Assembly: GCA_964559135.1 (NCBI GenBank)
Contig: CAZLGG010000075.1
Span: 1-18,938 of the forward strand
Reading direction: 5' to 3'
Source of the DNA: DRQF01 sp964559135
GTDB lineage: Bacteria > Planctomycetota > GCA-002687715 > DRQF01
DNA: 18,938 nt
Below the pieces are notes generated by a model. That model did not search any database. It saw only the letters and a list, made by a program, of their open reading frames with translations, and had not been told where the DNA came from. Positions 7,292 through 14,643 of this stretch are shown here, one piece after another; the stretch's first letter is position 1, and each line of letters opens with the position of its first letter. Position numbers and translations under genes: made by a program.

Positions 7292-8539
7292 CATCAGGGT
7301 CACGCGGCGTACGGAAGTCAGCGTCACTTGACCCTGAGCGTCCGTGGCGGCTCCGATGACGTCGAAGGGAACCCCGACCGGGATGATTCCCGACGGTATG
7401 GCGAACGGGACGGCCGGAAAGAGCCCGGGAGGCGCAGGCAGGGTGAAGTGAATCGGAATCCCGGGCTGCGGGGTCGGAAACGCGGTGATGAGAGCCAGGG
7501 TGAACCCATCCGGCGTGAAGCCCATCAACGGCCCCTGTCCCAGGGGCTGCGACACGTCGAAACTGAAGCCCATCCCCCCTTCGATGGCCGTGGAATCGAG
7601 ATCCACGATGGCGATCAAGGCCGCGCCCGAGCCCAAGTCGTCCAAAACGACGCGAAAGGCGGGACAGGTGCGGGCGACCCCCGTCACCGGAACCCCGCTC
7701 CCCGTCACCGCTTCGAGCAGGGGAGGACCGCCGCCGGCGGGCAACCGGAAGACCTGGCCCGCCAAGCCGCCCACGAGGATCTCCCCCGTCGACGGATCCA
7801 GATCGAGGGCATTGGGAAACAGAATCGCCCCGGGCGCCGTCACGTCCTGCAACCCGCCGCCGGGCACGATGCGCACGACGCGATCGACTCCTGAGAGCGC
7901 CGCCAGGTACTGGCCCGTGGCGGGTTCCAACAAAAGTGCCGTCACGAACGAGACTCCGGTCGACCACCCCGATGCGATGGAGGTCACCGTTCCGCCGGGG
8001 TCCAAAGTCCAGATGCCGTTGGCACCTCCGATCACGTGGACGCCCGCCGCCCCGTCGTAGAGACCGGCGTTGAGGGTGCCCCCCCATGGGGTCGTCCCGC
8101 TCGGAACCTGCGTCAGAACACCGGTTCCCACGTCGAGTTGCCACACCACGTCGACGCCCCCGTCGTAGAGGAAGAGGATCGACGGGCCCGATCGCGACAT
8201 CGCCGCCACCTCTCCGACGGCCGAGCTGAGCAACTGCCACGTCGGTGGTCCTTGGAGCCCCACCGTCAGCCGCCCCACGAAACCGTCACCGCCGACGTAG
8301 AACCCATCCGGCGCCTCATCGTCCCAAAGCAGGCTCTGAGGAATGCCCGTCGCTCCGAAGCCTCCCACCGGAGAGGCGACCGACACCTGTCCGGATGGGT
8401 CCACGATGCTGATCTGGTGAGCGGTGAGGTCGACGAGGCCCAGCGATCCGCCGAGGATCTGAGCAGGGGAGAAGGCAGCAAGAAGAAGGAGAATCGCTCC
8501 GACGAGGACCGTCGCTGCGGGGCGAGAACGACAGGACAT
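7286..8539 (-). CDS. Secreted beta-propeller-like protein
   Basis: About 417 residues. A signal peptide covers residues 1-27 (charged MSCRSRP, then a hydrophobic run ending SPAQ). Residues of about 30-290 show propeller-like strands, including GLVDLTAHQISIVDPSG, FLYDGGVDVVWQLDVGTG, IWTLDPGGTVTSIA, NALDLDPSTGEILVGG and GQVFRLPAGG. A C-terminal module of about 120 residues (roughly 298-417) is rich in Gly and hydrophobics and ends QVTLTSVRRVTLMP. It resembles the closing domains of many secreted planctomycete proteins. I chose the ATG at 8539 over the upstream GTG-type start at 8587. It has GAGGGAG 7 nt upstream and puts the signal peptide first. The gene faces the other propeller gene tail to tail. 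The function is unknown; it carries no catalytic motif. Confidence 0.85.
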   Translation of the reverse strand: MSCRSRPAATVLVGAILLLLAAFSPAQILGGSLGLVDLTAHQISIVDPSGQVSVASPVGGFGATGIPQSLLWDDEAPDGFYVGGDGFVGRLTVGLQGPPTWQLLSSAVGEVAAMSRSGPSILFLYDGGVDVVWQLDVGTGVLTQVPSGTTPWGGTLNAGLYDGAAGVHVIGGANGIWTLDPGGTVTSIASGWSTGVSFVTALLLEPATGQYLAALSGVDRVVRIVPGGGLQDVTAPGAILFPNALDLDPSTGEILVGGLAGQVFRLPAGGGPPLLEAVTGSGVPVTGVARTCPAFRVVLDDLGSGAALIAIVDLDSTAIEGGMGFSFDVSQPLGQGPLMGFTPDGFTLALITAFPTPQPGIPIHFTLPAPPGLFPAVPFAIPSGIIPVGVPFDVIGAATDAQGQVTLTSVRRVTLMP

Positions 8540-8546
8540 AGGACGA

Positions 8547-8553
8547 CTCCCTC
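8547..8553 (-). promoter_or_regulatory. Ribosome binding site that sets the start of the minus-strand propeller gene
   Basis: GAGGGAG reads on the minus strand 7 nt before the ATG at 8539. It supports this start over the longer frame beginning at 8587. Confidence 0.7.
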
Positions 8554-8569
8554 GACGGATGACTCTCCG

Positions 8570-8597
8570 ATCATGGGGCACCGTCAAAGAGATTCAA
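8570..8597 (-). promoter_or_regulatory. Possible promoter of the minus-strand propeller gene
   Basis: On the minus strand TTGAAT (8597-8592) and CATGAT (8575-8570) are 16 nt apart. Each matches the sigma-70 consensus at four of six positions. Initiation would fall about 20 nt before the ATG, just ahead of the Shine-Dalgarno. It lies in the 78-nt gap behind the anti-sigma gene. This is a weak match and could be chance. Confidence 0.3.
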
Positions 8598-8617
8598 GCA
8601 GGAAAGACGAAGAACGG

Positions 8618-9982
8618 TCAGGGGCGGCGATCGTCGAATCGCTCGACAGCCCCGCTCATCCAGGATTGGAGCGAGGAGGTGACGTCGCCGCGGTGGATCA
8701 ATTTTTGGAGAAGCGGCACGACCGTGGCATCGTGACCACGGACGAGCGCATCCACCGCCATGCGAAGAATTCCCTCGTCGTCGACGGCCGGACGCCAATT
8801 CCTCAACACACACCGGCAAAAGCCGAGAACTCCGCAAAGATCCGGGTCCAAACGGGAGACTTCGCGCATCACCTCGAGACGGAAGGAGCGCAATTTCGGA
8901 TCGAGATACACATCGCGGAGGATCCGAAGCCCTTCCGTGGATCGACGCCGTGCCGCGGCGGCCGCGCAGCGGATCCGAAGGAGCGGCGACTCCTGATGCC
9001 GAGCGAGTTCGAGAAACTCCGGCGCGCCCTCGTCGCTCGAGAGGCGATCGAGGACTCGCAATGCCCGAAGTCGGACGCAAGGCTTGGGATCGCCGCGAAT
9101 GACCTCGAAGAGGAGTTCCTCTCGTCCTTCGATTCTCAAGCTCCCCAGAAGTTCGACCAATTCTCCTCGCAGCTTCCGATGGACGCGCCCCCCCCCCAGG
9201 AGACGGCGCTCGATGACTTCCAGCGAGAGAACCCCCACCTGTTCCAGAGCCGCCAAAAGCTTGGGCTCCCCGGCACAATCGCGACGGCTCCGCATGGCCA
9301 GCACGTCGTCCACGAGAGCCTCCACCTCGGAAGGCTCGCGACGCGGCCTCCTGCCCCGCCGTTTCCCGACGAGCAGAGCCGTCTCGGCCGCCGACCCTCG
9401 AGCCGGGTCCGCCTCGTCACCGTCTTCCCGGCAACCCATGTAGGGCACGAGGTCGGCACGGGGCGGTGAAGGGCGGAGGCGGACGAGAGGAGTCGTCTTG
9501 GATTCCCGCACAGGCATGTCGTCCGAGACGTCGCGAGCGCCCTCGGTGGGAGTGGTCGTGGTCGCGGGGTCGGGAGTGGTCGTCTGGGCAAGGTTCGTGG
9601 AGGCCGCGGGACCAGGGTCGACCTCGGGACGGATGAGATCCCACCCCCAGACAGCGAGTCCCGCCATGACGGCGGCCGCGGCCAGCAAGGCGGCCGGACG
9701 GAGCCGCCGTGTCCGGAGCGCCCGCATCGCAAGGGGCCGGGGCATGCCGGGCGAAGGCGTCGGTGGCGCCGAATCCGGTTCCACCTCGGGGGCCAGCGCG
9801 ACCAGCAAGGCGTCGACCGCCTTTTGATCCTCACCGAGGTAGGCCGCGCACTGGGCGCATTCCCTCAGATGGCTCTCCAACTGGAAGCGTTCCGGCCCGT
9901 GGAGTTCGCCGTCGAGGTAGAGCTCGAGCCGCTCCATGACCCAACCGCAAGGGTGATCGAAATGGTCGGAAGAACGGGACAT
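8618..9982 (-). CDS. Transmembrane anti-sigma factor with zinc-finger head and periplasmic HEAT-like domain
   Basis: 454 residues. The N-terminal 60 residues are a zf-HC2/ZAS-type anti-sigma domain: YLDGEL, then HLRECAQC, giving His38-x3-Cys42-x2-Cys45 with Cys12 as a possible fourth zinc ligand. This part should hold the sigma factor in the cytoplasm. One membrane span follows at about 94-114. A Thr/Pro-rich spacer lies at 120-150 and a basic stretch, KRRGRRPRR, at 207-215. A helical solenoid with HEAT-like pairs fills about 216-450 (for example CVRLRALRVLDRLSS and LLRIRCAAAAARRR). The topology puts the solenoid outside the membrane, where it may sense or bind something. The ATG at 9982 lies 7 nt after the sigma stop, with AGGAGG at 10000-9995 as a distant Shine-Dalgarno. 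Co-transcription with the sigma gene is very likely. Confidence 0.88.
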   Translation of the reverse strand: MSRSSDHFDHPCGWVMERLELYLDGELHGPERFQLESHLRECAQCAAYLGEDQKAVDALLVALAPEVEPDSAPPTPSPGMPRPLAMRALRTRRLRPAALLAAAAVMAGLAVWGWDLIRPEVDPGPAASTNLAQTTTPDPATTTTPTEGARDVSDDMPVRESKTTPLVRLRPSPPRADLVPYMGCREDGDEADPARGSAAETALLVGKRRGRRPRREPSEVEALVDDVLAMRSRRDCAGEPKLLAALEQVGVLSLEVIERRLLGGGRVHRKLRGELVELLGSLRIEGREELLFEVIRGDPKPCVRLRALRVLDRLSSDEGAPEFLELARHQESPLLRIRCAAAAARRRSTEGLRILRDVYLDPKLRSFRLEVMREVSRLDPDLCGVLGFCRCVLRNWRPAVDDEGILRMAVDALVRGHDATVVPLLQKLIHRGDVTSSLQSWMSGAVERFDDRRP

Positions 9983-9989
9983 GGCGCCG

Positions 9990-10568
9990 TCAGGCCTCCT
10001 CCGCCGAAAGAAACTCTTTCAACTTCATCTTGCTCCGGTGCAGGATGATGCTGACCGAGTTGGCGGTGATCCCCAGTTGTTCTCCGATGTCGCGGCAAGA
10101 AAGTCCGTCCTTGTAGCGCATCAGCAGAACCTGCCGATACCGGTCCGACAACTCGCGCACGCCGGAGAGAATCTGACGGGCCTGCTCCTCCTGGAGCAAT
10201 CGATCCATGGGCTTCACGGATTTCCGCGTCCTGCGGTCCAGCCCGTAGTGGCTGATCCCCGAAGCCGAGAACACGTTGGATTCGAGACGGTGTCTCCGCA
10301 ACTTGGAGATCGCCAGGTTCACCCCGATCCGGAAGAGCCAAGTGGAAAAGCGGAAGCTACGACGATACCTATCCAGGAACTGATAGGCCCTCAGGAAAGT
10401 ATCCTGGGTCACGTCCCTGGCCAATTCCGCCTCCCCCACCACGCCGAGGACGACGTTGTAAAGGGAGTTCTCGTAGCGCCGCGCCAGCTCGCCGAAGGCG
10501 TCGCCGTCGCGTTGAAGCGCCCGCTCGATCAACTGGCTCTCTTCGATCGTTTCAAGTTCTCTCGGCAT
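9990..10568 (-). CDS. ECF-type RNA polymerase sigma factor (sigma-70 family)
   Basis: About 192 residues, the usual ECF size, with only regions 2 and 4. Region 2 is at residues 22-94: DAFGELARRYENSLYNVV, then ARDVTQDTFLRAYQFLDRY and FSTWLFRIGVNLAISKLRR. It carries the core-binding DVxQDTFLRAY and the -10-recognising FSTWLFRI motifs. Region 4 is at about 136-187: ELSDRYRQVLLMRYKDGLS, then the helix-turn-helix CRDIGEQLGITANSVSIIL and HRSKMKLKEFL. The helix-turn-helix is slightly unusual in having ITANSVSIILHR where most have VKSRLHR. The next gene encodes its probable anti-sigma factor, 7 nt away. A GTG at 10580 is an alternative start adding four residues; the ATG at 10568 is preferred for its context. 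The target promoters are unknown, and no obvious ECF-type AAC motif lies upstream to show autoregulation. Confidence 0.94.
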   Translation of the reverse strand: MPRELETIEESQLIERALQRDGDAFGELARRYENSLYNVVLGVVGEAELARDVTQDTFLRAYQFLDRYRRSFRFSTWLFRIGVNLAISKLRRHRLESNVFSASGISHYGLDRRTRKSVKPMDRLLQEEQARQILSGVRELSDRYRQVLLMRYKDGLSCRDIGEQLGITANSVSIILHRSKMKLKEFLSAEEA

Positions 10569-10603
10569 GGACCGTTCCACGTGGATTCGCTTCTCGGTCG
10601 GTC

Positions 10604-10634
10604 ATTCTACCCCCTCGAAGCGTTCATCTGTCAG
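10604..10634 (-). promoter_or_regulatory. Candidate sigma-70-like promoter of the sigma/anti-sigma operon
   Basis: On the minus strand CTGACA (10634-10629) and TAGAAT (10609-10604) each match the consensus at five of six positions. The spacer is 19 nt, slightly long. Initiation near 10597 would leave a leader of about 29 nt before the ATG at 10568. It sits directly behind the ktrA terminator, so it would start an independent transcript. Confidence 0.45.
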
Positions 10635-10660
10635 AAAAACCGTGAACGGAGCCCGTTCAC
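10635..10660 (-). terminator. Rho-independent terminator overlapping the ktrA stop codon
   Basis: On the minus strand GTGAACGG (10660-10653) pairs perfectly with CCGTTCAC (10649-10642) around a 3-nt loop, followed by GG and a run of five T. The stem begins within the TGA stop (10659-10657) of the K+ regulator gene. It should end the fhs-ktrA transcription block before the sigma gene. Confidence 0.8.
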
Positions 10661-11325
10661 TCGCGCGAGGCGAAACGCCGAAGATCCTCCGGCTTCCCCA
10701 TGACCGTCATCCGCCCCCCCTCGGGAAGGACGGTGTCGGCTCGGGCGGGCGACACCACGCGCCGCTCGCCCTCCTCGCCTGGAAACACCACTCTCAGCAC
10801 CATCAACCCCTGCAGACGGCCTCCCCGGCCGATTTCTTCCAAGGTGTGAGTCTGCAGATCCTCCGGGATATCCAACGTGGCGAGGGTCACGCCTTCCCCG
10901 ATGTCGACGCTGTCCTCGAGCAGAGGGTGAGCCAGCGCCTGCGCCACACGCTTCGCGGATTCCACTTCCGGGGACACCACGCGATGCGCGCCGATCTTCT
11001 CCAGGATGCGTATGCGGTCGTGGGATTGAGCCCGGGCGAGGATGCGTCCGACCCCCACCTTCTTGAGGGCCAACACGCACTCCTGGGAGGCTTCGAAACT
11101 CTCGCCGATCGCCACGACCGCCAGGTCCACTTCACCGACTCCGGCGGCGGCCAGATCCTTCGGATCTCGCGCATCGAGGACACGGCAACTGGACACTTCA
11201 CCGCGGACCCGTTCCACGGACTCCTCGTTGTCGTCGATGGCCAGGACTTCGACGCCCAAACGAGCGAGTTCTCGTGCCATCGCCGCGCCGAATCGGCCCA
11301 TCCCTATCACTGCTACGGAATGCAT
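10657..11325 (-). CDS. ktrA: RCK-domain regulator of potassium uptake (KtrA/TrkA type)
   Basis: 222 residues, the usual length of KtrA. It is a cytoplasmic gating ring subunit that binds nucleotides and regulates a K+ channel subunit at the membrane. The RCK_N Rossmann motif VIGMGRFGAAMARELARLG is at residues 6-24, and the ribose-binding acidic pair is Asp31-Asp32. DARDPKDLAAAG (51-62) and LAVVAIGE (68-75) are further family marks. An RCK_C domain covers about 137-219, with TLATLDIPEDLQ, LQGLMVLRV and ADTVLPEGGRMTVMG. The single RCK_N/RCK_C pair separates it from double-length TrkA. The ATG at 11325 lies 6 nt after the stop of the channel subunit gene. No strong Shine-Dalgarno is seen, suggesting translational coupling. 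The gene ends in a terminator. The family is certain; the Ktr versus Trk name is a judgement. Confidence 0.93.
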   Translation of the reverse strand: MHSVAVIGMGRFGAAMARELARLGVEVLAIDDNEESVERVRGEVSSCRVLDARDPKDLAAAGVGEVDLAVVAIGESFEASQECVLALKKVGVGRILARAQSHDRIRILEKIGAHRVVSPEVESAKRVAQALAHPLLEDSVDIGEGVTLATLDIPEDLQTHTLEEIGRGGRLQGLMVLRVVFPGEEGERRVVSPARADTVLPEGGRMTVMGKPEDLRRFASRE

Positions 11326-11331
11326 GGTGGA

Positions 11332-13110
11332 TCAGCCTATCATGACCCGTTCCTCGGGGAACTCCACGGGGGGCGGTTCACCCCGTCCCCCGGCGGTAAA
11401 GAGTACGAGAGTCAGGGGGCCGAGACGACCGGCGAACATGAGAATCGTCAAAACGACCTTGCCTCCCTCCGAAAGCGCCTCGGATCCGGAAACACCCACC
11501 GAGTAGCCCACGGTTCCGATGGCCGACACCGCTTCGAAGAGGAGATCCCCCACGGCGAACGTGTCGCCCTCGGTCACGAGGAGCGCCAGGACACCCAAGA
11601 AGAGGGTGATGGCATAGCAGAAGACGATCGCCGCCGCCTTCTTCATGATGTCGTCGGGGACTCGGCGTCCCCCCACCTCCACGTGACGACGTCCGCCGAA
11701 AAGCGCCGTCACCGCCAAGAGCAGCACGACGAGCGTGGTCGTCTTCATGCCGCCCCCCGTCGATCCCGGCGACGCTCCGACCAACATCAAGAAAAGCAGG
11801 AAGAAACGGGAGGATTCGCCCACGCCGCGTCCGTCCGGCGCGGAGAAGTCGACCGTACTGAAGCCCGCGGTTCTGGCGGAAACCGACTGGAACGCCGAAA
11901 CGAGCGTCCTTTCGCCCATGGATCGGCCTTCGAGACAACCGTGCCACTCGAGAGCTCCGAAAGCGAGCGCACCCACGACGATGAGGACACCCGACGCGGT
12001 GAGGACCAGACGCGAGTGGAGGGAGAGCCAGTGGGCCTTGCGATGCTGCCGGAATCCGCCCCCCGCCCAGCGGAGCAGTTCCATCAGGACCGTGAATCCC
12101 AAGCCGCCGAAGAAGATCAACGCCATCGCCACGACGTTGAACGAGACGGCGCCCGAGAAGTCCTGGAAGCTCGAGGATCTGAGACCGATGCCCGCGTTGC
12201 AAAACGCCGACACGGAGTGGAAGACCGCCGAGAAAAGCGGGTTCTCGTCCCCCGCGAACCATGGCAAAAAGCACAGGGCGCCGACGCCTTCGATGACGAA
12301 CGTCAGCGCGAAGATGGCGGCGACGAGCCGACTCACGCGCCCCAGGTCCTCCAGGTTGAGGGCCTCTCCCAGCATCGCGCGCCCGCCCAGGCCCAAGCGC
12401 GAGCCCGTCGAGAGGACGAGGAACGTCCCCAGGGTCATGATCCCCAGTCCACCCAATTGAATCAAAGCGAGCACGACCGCCTGCCCGAACGGACTGAATG
12501 TGGAACCCGTGGCCACGGTTTCCAATCCCGTCACACAGGTGGCGGACGTGGCGGTGAAAAGGGCGTCCAGAAAGGTGATGGATTGCCCGTCCGCGAGGCT
12601 CCGAGGCACGAGCCAAAGCAGGAGCGCGCCCCCGATGATGATCACGGCGAAGCTTCCGACCAGCGTCACCATGGGCGCGTGTTGCAGCGTGGGAGAGAGA
12701 ACGACCGCGCGGAAAGCCCTGTGGGAAGCGACCGCGAAACTCCAGGCCCCGGCGGCCGCCGTCGCTCCCGCGAGGCCGTAGTGCGCCGACGCCCAGGGGA
12801 TCGCCACCACGCCGATGAGAACGAAAAATGCCCCACCCGGGCGAGACCGGAGGAAGTCGGCGGGGCTGTCCCAACGCCTCAGATCGGCCAACCACTGGAG
12901 GAACAACGCCGCGGTCGCGCCCCAGATGGCCATGCGACACATCCACAGGAGATTCTCGCTCAGTCGGAATCCGCCGAATCGCGTCACGACGGCCGGCAGC
13001 ACCAGCAGGAGCAACAGTCGCAGCAGCAGACCGGATTCCGAACGGACCTTCTCGCCCTCGTCCGTGCCGAGCAAGGCGGCGAGGGGATCTCTCCGCGGCG
13101 GGCTACTCAA
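11332..13110 (-). CDS. ktrB: Potassium uptake channel subunit, KtrB/TrkH family, with extended N-terminus
   Basis: Membrane K+-conducting subunit of a Ktr/Trk system. The four pore-loop filters are visible: ATCVTGLETV (190-199), FCNAGIGL (303-310), ARTAGFSTV (412-420) and AIGTVGYSVG (530-539). The conserved intramembrane stretch is GASPGSTGGGMKTTT (445-459), and MFAGRLGPLTL (558-568) is the usual last-helix signature with Arg562. At 592 residues it exceeds typical KtrB (about 450) by an N-terminal region with about four predicted membrane spans (27-47, 54-75, 92-110 and 112-133). The only start that keeps the full frame is TTG at 13110. It overlaps the last 8 nt of gpmI, and no Shine-Dalgarno is seen there. 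Another TTG 13 codons later has GGAGAGA upstream at a long distance. The RCK partner follows by 6 nt. Confidence 0.93.
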   Translation of the reverse strand: MSSPPRRDPLAALLGTDEGEKVRSESGLLLRLLLLLVLPAVVTRFGGFRLSENLLWMCRMAIWGATAALFLQWLADLRRWDSPADFLRSRPGGAFFVLIGVVAIPWASAHYGLAGATAAAGAWSFAVASHRAFRAVVLSPTLQHAPMVTLVGSFAVIIIGGALLLWLVPRSLADGQSITFLDALFTATSATCVTGLETVATGSTFSPFGQAVVLALIQLGGLGIMTLGTFLVLSTGSRLGLGGRAMLGEALNLEDLGRVSRLVAAIFALTFVIEGVGALCFLPWFAGDENPLFSAVFHSVSAFCNAGIGLRSSSFQDFSGAVSFNVVAMALIFFGGLGFTVLMELLRWAGGGFRQHRKAHWLSLHSRLVLTASGVLIVVGALAFGALEWHGCLEGRSMGERTLVSAFQSVSARTAGFSTVDFSAPDGRGVGESSRFFLLFLMLVGASPGSTGGGMKTTTLVVLLLAVTALFGGRRHVEVGGRRVPDDIMKKAAAIVFCYAITLFLGVLALLVTEGDTFAVGDLLFEAVSAIGTVGYSVGVSGSEALSEGGKVVLTILMFAGRLGPLTLVLFTAGGRGEPPPVEFPEERVMIG

Positions 13111-14632
13111 GAAGAGAGTGTCCCGTCATTTGAGGCGGTTGCTCGACGCCGATCATTTCCAGGAAGGTGGGGATCACGTCGGCGAGTCTTCCGCCGGAGC
13201 GAAGAGTGCGTCCCTTGAGGGCCGGGTCGATCGCCACGAGCGGAACGGGGTTCGTCGTGTGCGCGGTGTGGGGCTGACCCGTCTTCGGGTCGAACATCAT
13301 CTCGACGTTTCCGTGATCGGCGGTGAAGAGCATCGAGCCGCCAAGGGAAAGCACTTTCTCCTTGATGGCCCAAGCGCCGCGATCGACGGCTTCGACCGCC
13401 GCCACGGCCGCGTCGAAGAATCCCGTGTGCCCCACCATGTCCGGGTTGGCGAAATTCATGATGATCACGTCATGCCGTCGGTGCTCGAGATCGTCGAGCA
13501 CCTTCGCCGTGACCTCGGGTGCGCTCATCTCGGGTTGGAGATCGTAGGTCGCCACCTTGGGTGAGGGCACGATGATGCGGTCTTCACCCTCGAAGGGTTC
13601 CTCGCGGCCTCCGTTGAAAAAGAAGGTCACGTGCGCGTACTTCTCGGTCTCGGCGATGCGTAGCTGGCGCAATCCCACCTTCTCGGCCAACTCCCCGAAC
13701 ACCATGTCCAAGGGCACGGGCGCGAAGGCGATGGGAACGGGGTACCCCTTCTTGTACTGGGTCATCGTCACGTAGGTGAGGTCCAGCCCCTTCTCGACGT
13801 CGAAGCCGTCGAAGTCGGGCAGGACGAAGGCCTCGGTGATCTCCCGCATCCGATCCGAACGGTAGTTGAAAGCGATGACCGCATCGCCTCCTTCCATGCG
13901 GGGCGTCCCGCGGAGGACCCGCGGCTTGACGAATTCGTCGTTCTCATCCGCCTCGTAGGCATGGGCGAGAGCTTCCTGCGCCGAGTTCACCTCCTCCTCG
14001 GCGACGCCGCGGACGAGGGCATCGTAGGCCCGCTCGACCCGATCCCAGCGCTTGTCCCGGTCCATGGCGTAATAGCGGCCCACGACCGTGGCGAGGACAC
14101 CCGTCCCCAACTCGGCCATCTTCGCCTCGAGGGCGGCCAGGTAGGTCTCCGCCGAGCGGGGAGGCGTGTCCCGGCCGTCAAGAAAGGCGTGGAAGACCAC
14201 GCGGTCACCCGTCAACCCCCGTCGGCGACAGAACTCGAGGAGAGCGAAATAGTGGTGGTCCGAACTGTGGACACCGCCGTCCGAGACGAGCCCCATGAGG
14301 TGCAGGCGCGTCCCGCGGGTCAGCGCCGCGTCGGCGGCTTCGTTGAAGGCCGGGTTTTCGAAAAACGATCCGTCGGCGATGGAGTTGTTGATGCGGTCGA
14401 TATCCTGGACCACGACGCGCCCGGCGCCGATGTTCATGTGTCCGACCTCGGAGTTCCCCATGAGGCCGGGCATGAGTCCCACGGCTTCGCCCGAGGCGGA
14501 GATCCCTACGTGGGGGTAATCACGCCAGACCTCGTCGAAAAACGGTGTTTTCGCCGCGGCGATGGCGTTGCCGTCGGTCGCGTCGCACAGACCGAATCCG
14601 TCGACGATCATCAGCACATGAGGTGCCTTCAT
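13103..14632 (-). CDS. gpmI: 2,3-bisphosphoglycerate-independent phosphoglycerate mutase
   Basis: Glycolytic and gluconeogenic enzyme interconverting 3- and 2-phosphoglycerate in the cytoplasm, with two Mn ions and a phosphoserine intermediate. The 509 residues match the family's usual 510. Metal-binding Asp11 is in MIVDGFG, and catalytic Ser61 is in MGNSEVGHMNIGAGR (58-72). LVSDGGVHSSDHH (115-127) and FLDGRDTPPRSA (150-161) line the substrate site. RYYAMDRDKRWDRV (186-199), NFANPDMVGHTG and ADHGNVEMM complete the signature. The frame stays open upstream to 14725. The ATG at 14632 is chosen because AAGGAG stands 5 nt before it and the family N-terminus (MKAPHVLMIVDGFG) begins there. The gene sits between a membrane peptidase gene (10 nt) and the K+ channel gene (8-nt overlap), so they are probably co-transcribed. 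Confidence 0.97.
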   Translation of the reverse strand: MKAPHVLMIVDGFGLCDATDGNAIAAAKTPFFDEVWRDYPHVGISASGEAVGLMPGLMGNSEVGHMNIGAGRVVVQDIDRINNSIADGSFFENPAFNEAADAALTRGTRLHLMGLVSDGGVHSSDHHYFALLEFCRRRGLTGDRVVFHAFLDGRDTPPRSAETYLAALEAKMAELGTGVLATVVGRYYAMDRDKRWDRVERAYDALVRGVAEEEVNSAQEALAHAYEADENDEFVKPRVLRGTPRMEGGDAVIAFNYRSDRMREITEAFVLPDFDGFDVEKGLDLTYVTMTQYKKGYPVPIAFAPVPLDMVFGELAEKVGLRQLRIAETEKYAHVTFFFNGGREEPFEGEDRIIVPSPKVATYDLQPEMSAPEVTAKVLDDLEHRRHDVIIMNFANPDMVGHTGFFDAAVAAVEAVDRGAWAIKEKVLSLGGSMLFTADHGNVEMMFDPKTGQPHTAHTTNPVPLVAIDPALKGRTLRSGGRLADVIPTFLEMIGVEQPPQMTGHSLLE

Positions 14633-14637
14633 GCCCG

Positions 14638-14643
14638 CTCCTT
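14638..14643 (-). promoter_or_regulatory. Ribosome binding site of gpmI touching the upstream stop codon
   Basis: AAGGAG (14643-14638) is 5 nt before the gpmI ATG and shares one base with the TGA (14645-14643) of the peptidase gene. It fixes the gpmI start at 14632 and suggests reinitiation by ribosomes ending the previous gene. Confidence 0.85.

Noticed and set aside
8036..9469. 477-codon plus-strand frame opposite the anti-sigma and propeller genes
   Set aside because: It has no recognisable domain and crosses two well-supported minus-strand genes and the gap between them.
10567..13218. 883-codon open frame on the plus strand
   Set aside because: It is antisense to ktrA and ktrB, with a hydrophilic low-complexity translation. 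The real genes are on the minus strand.
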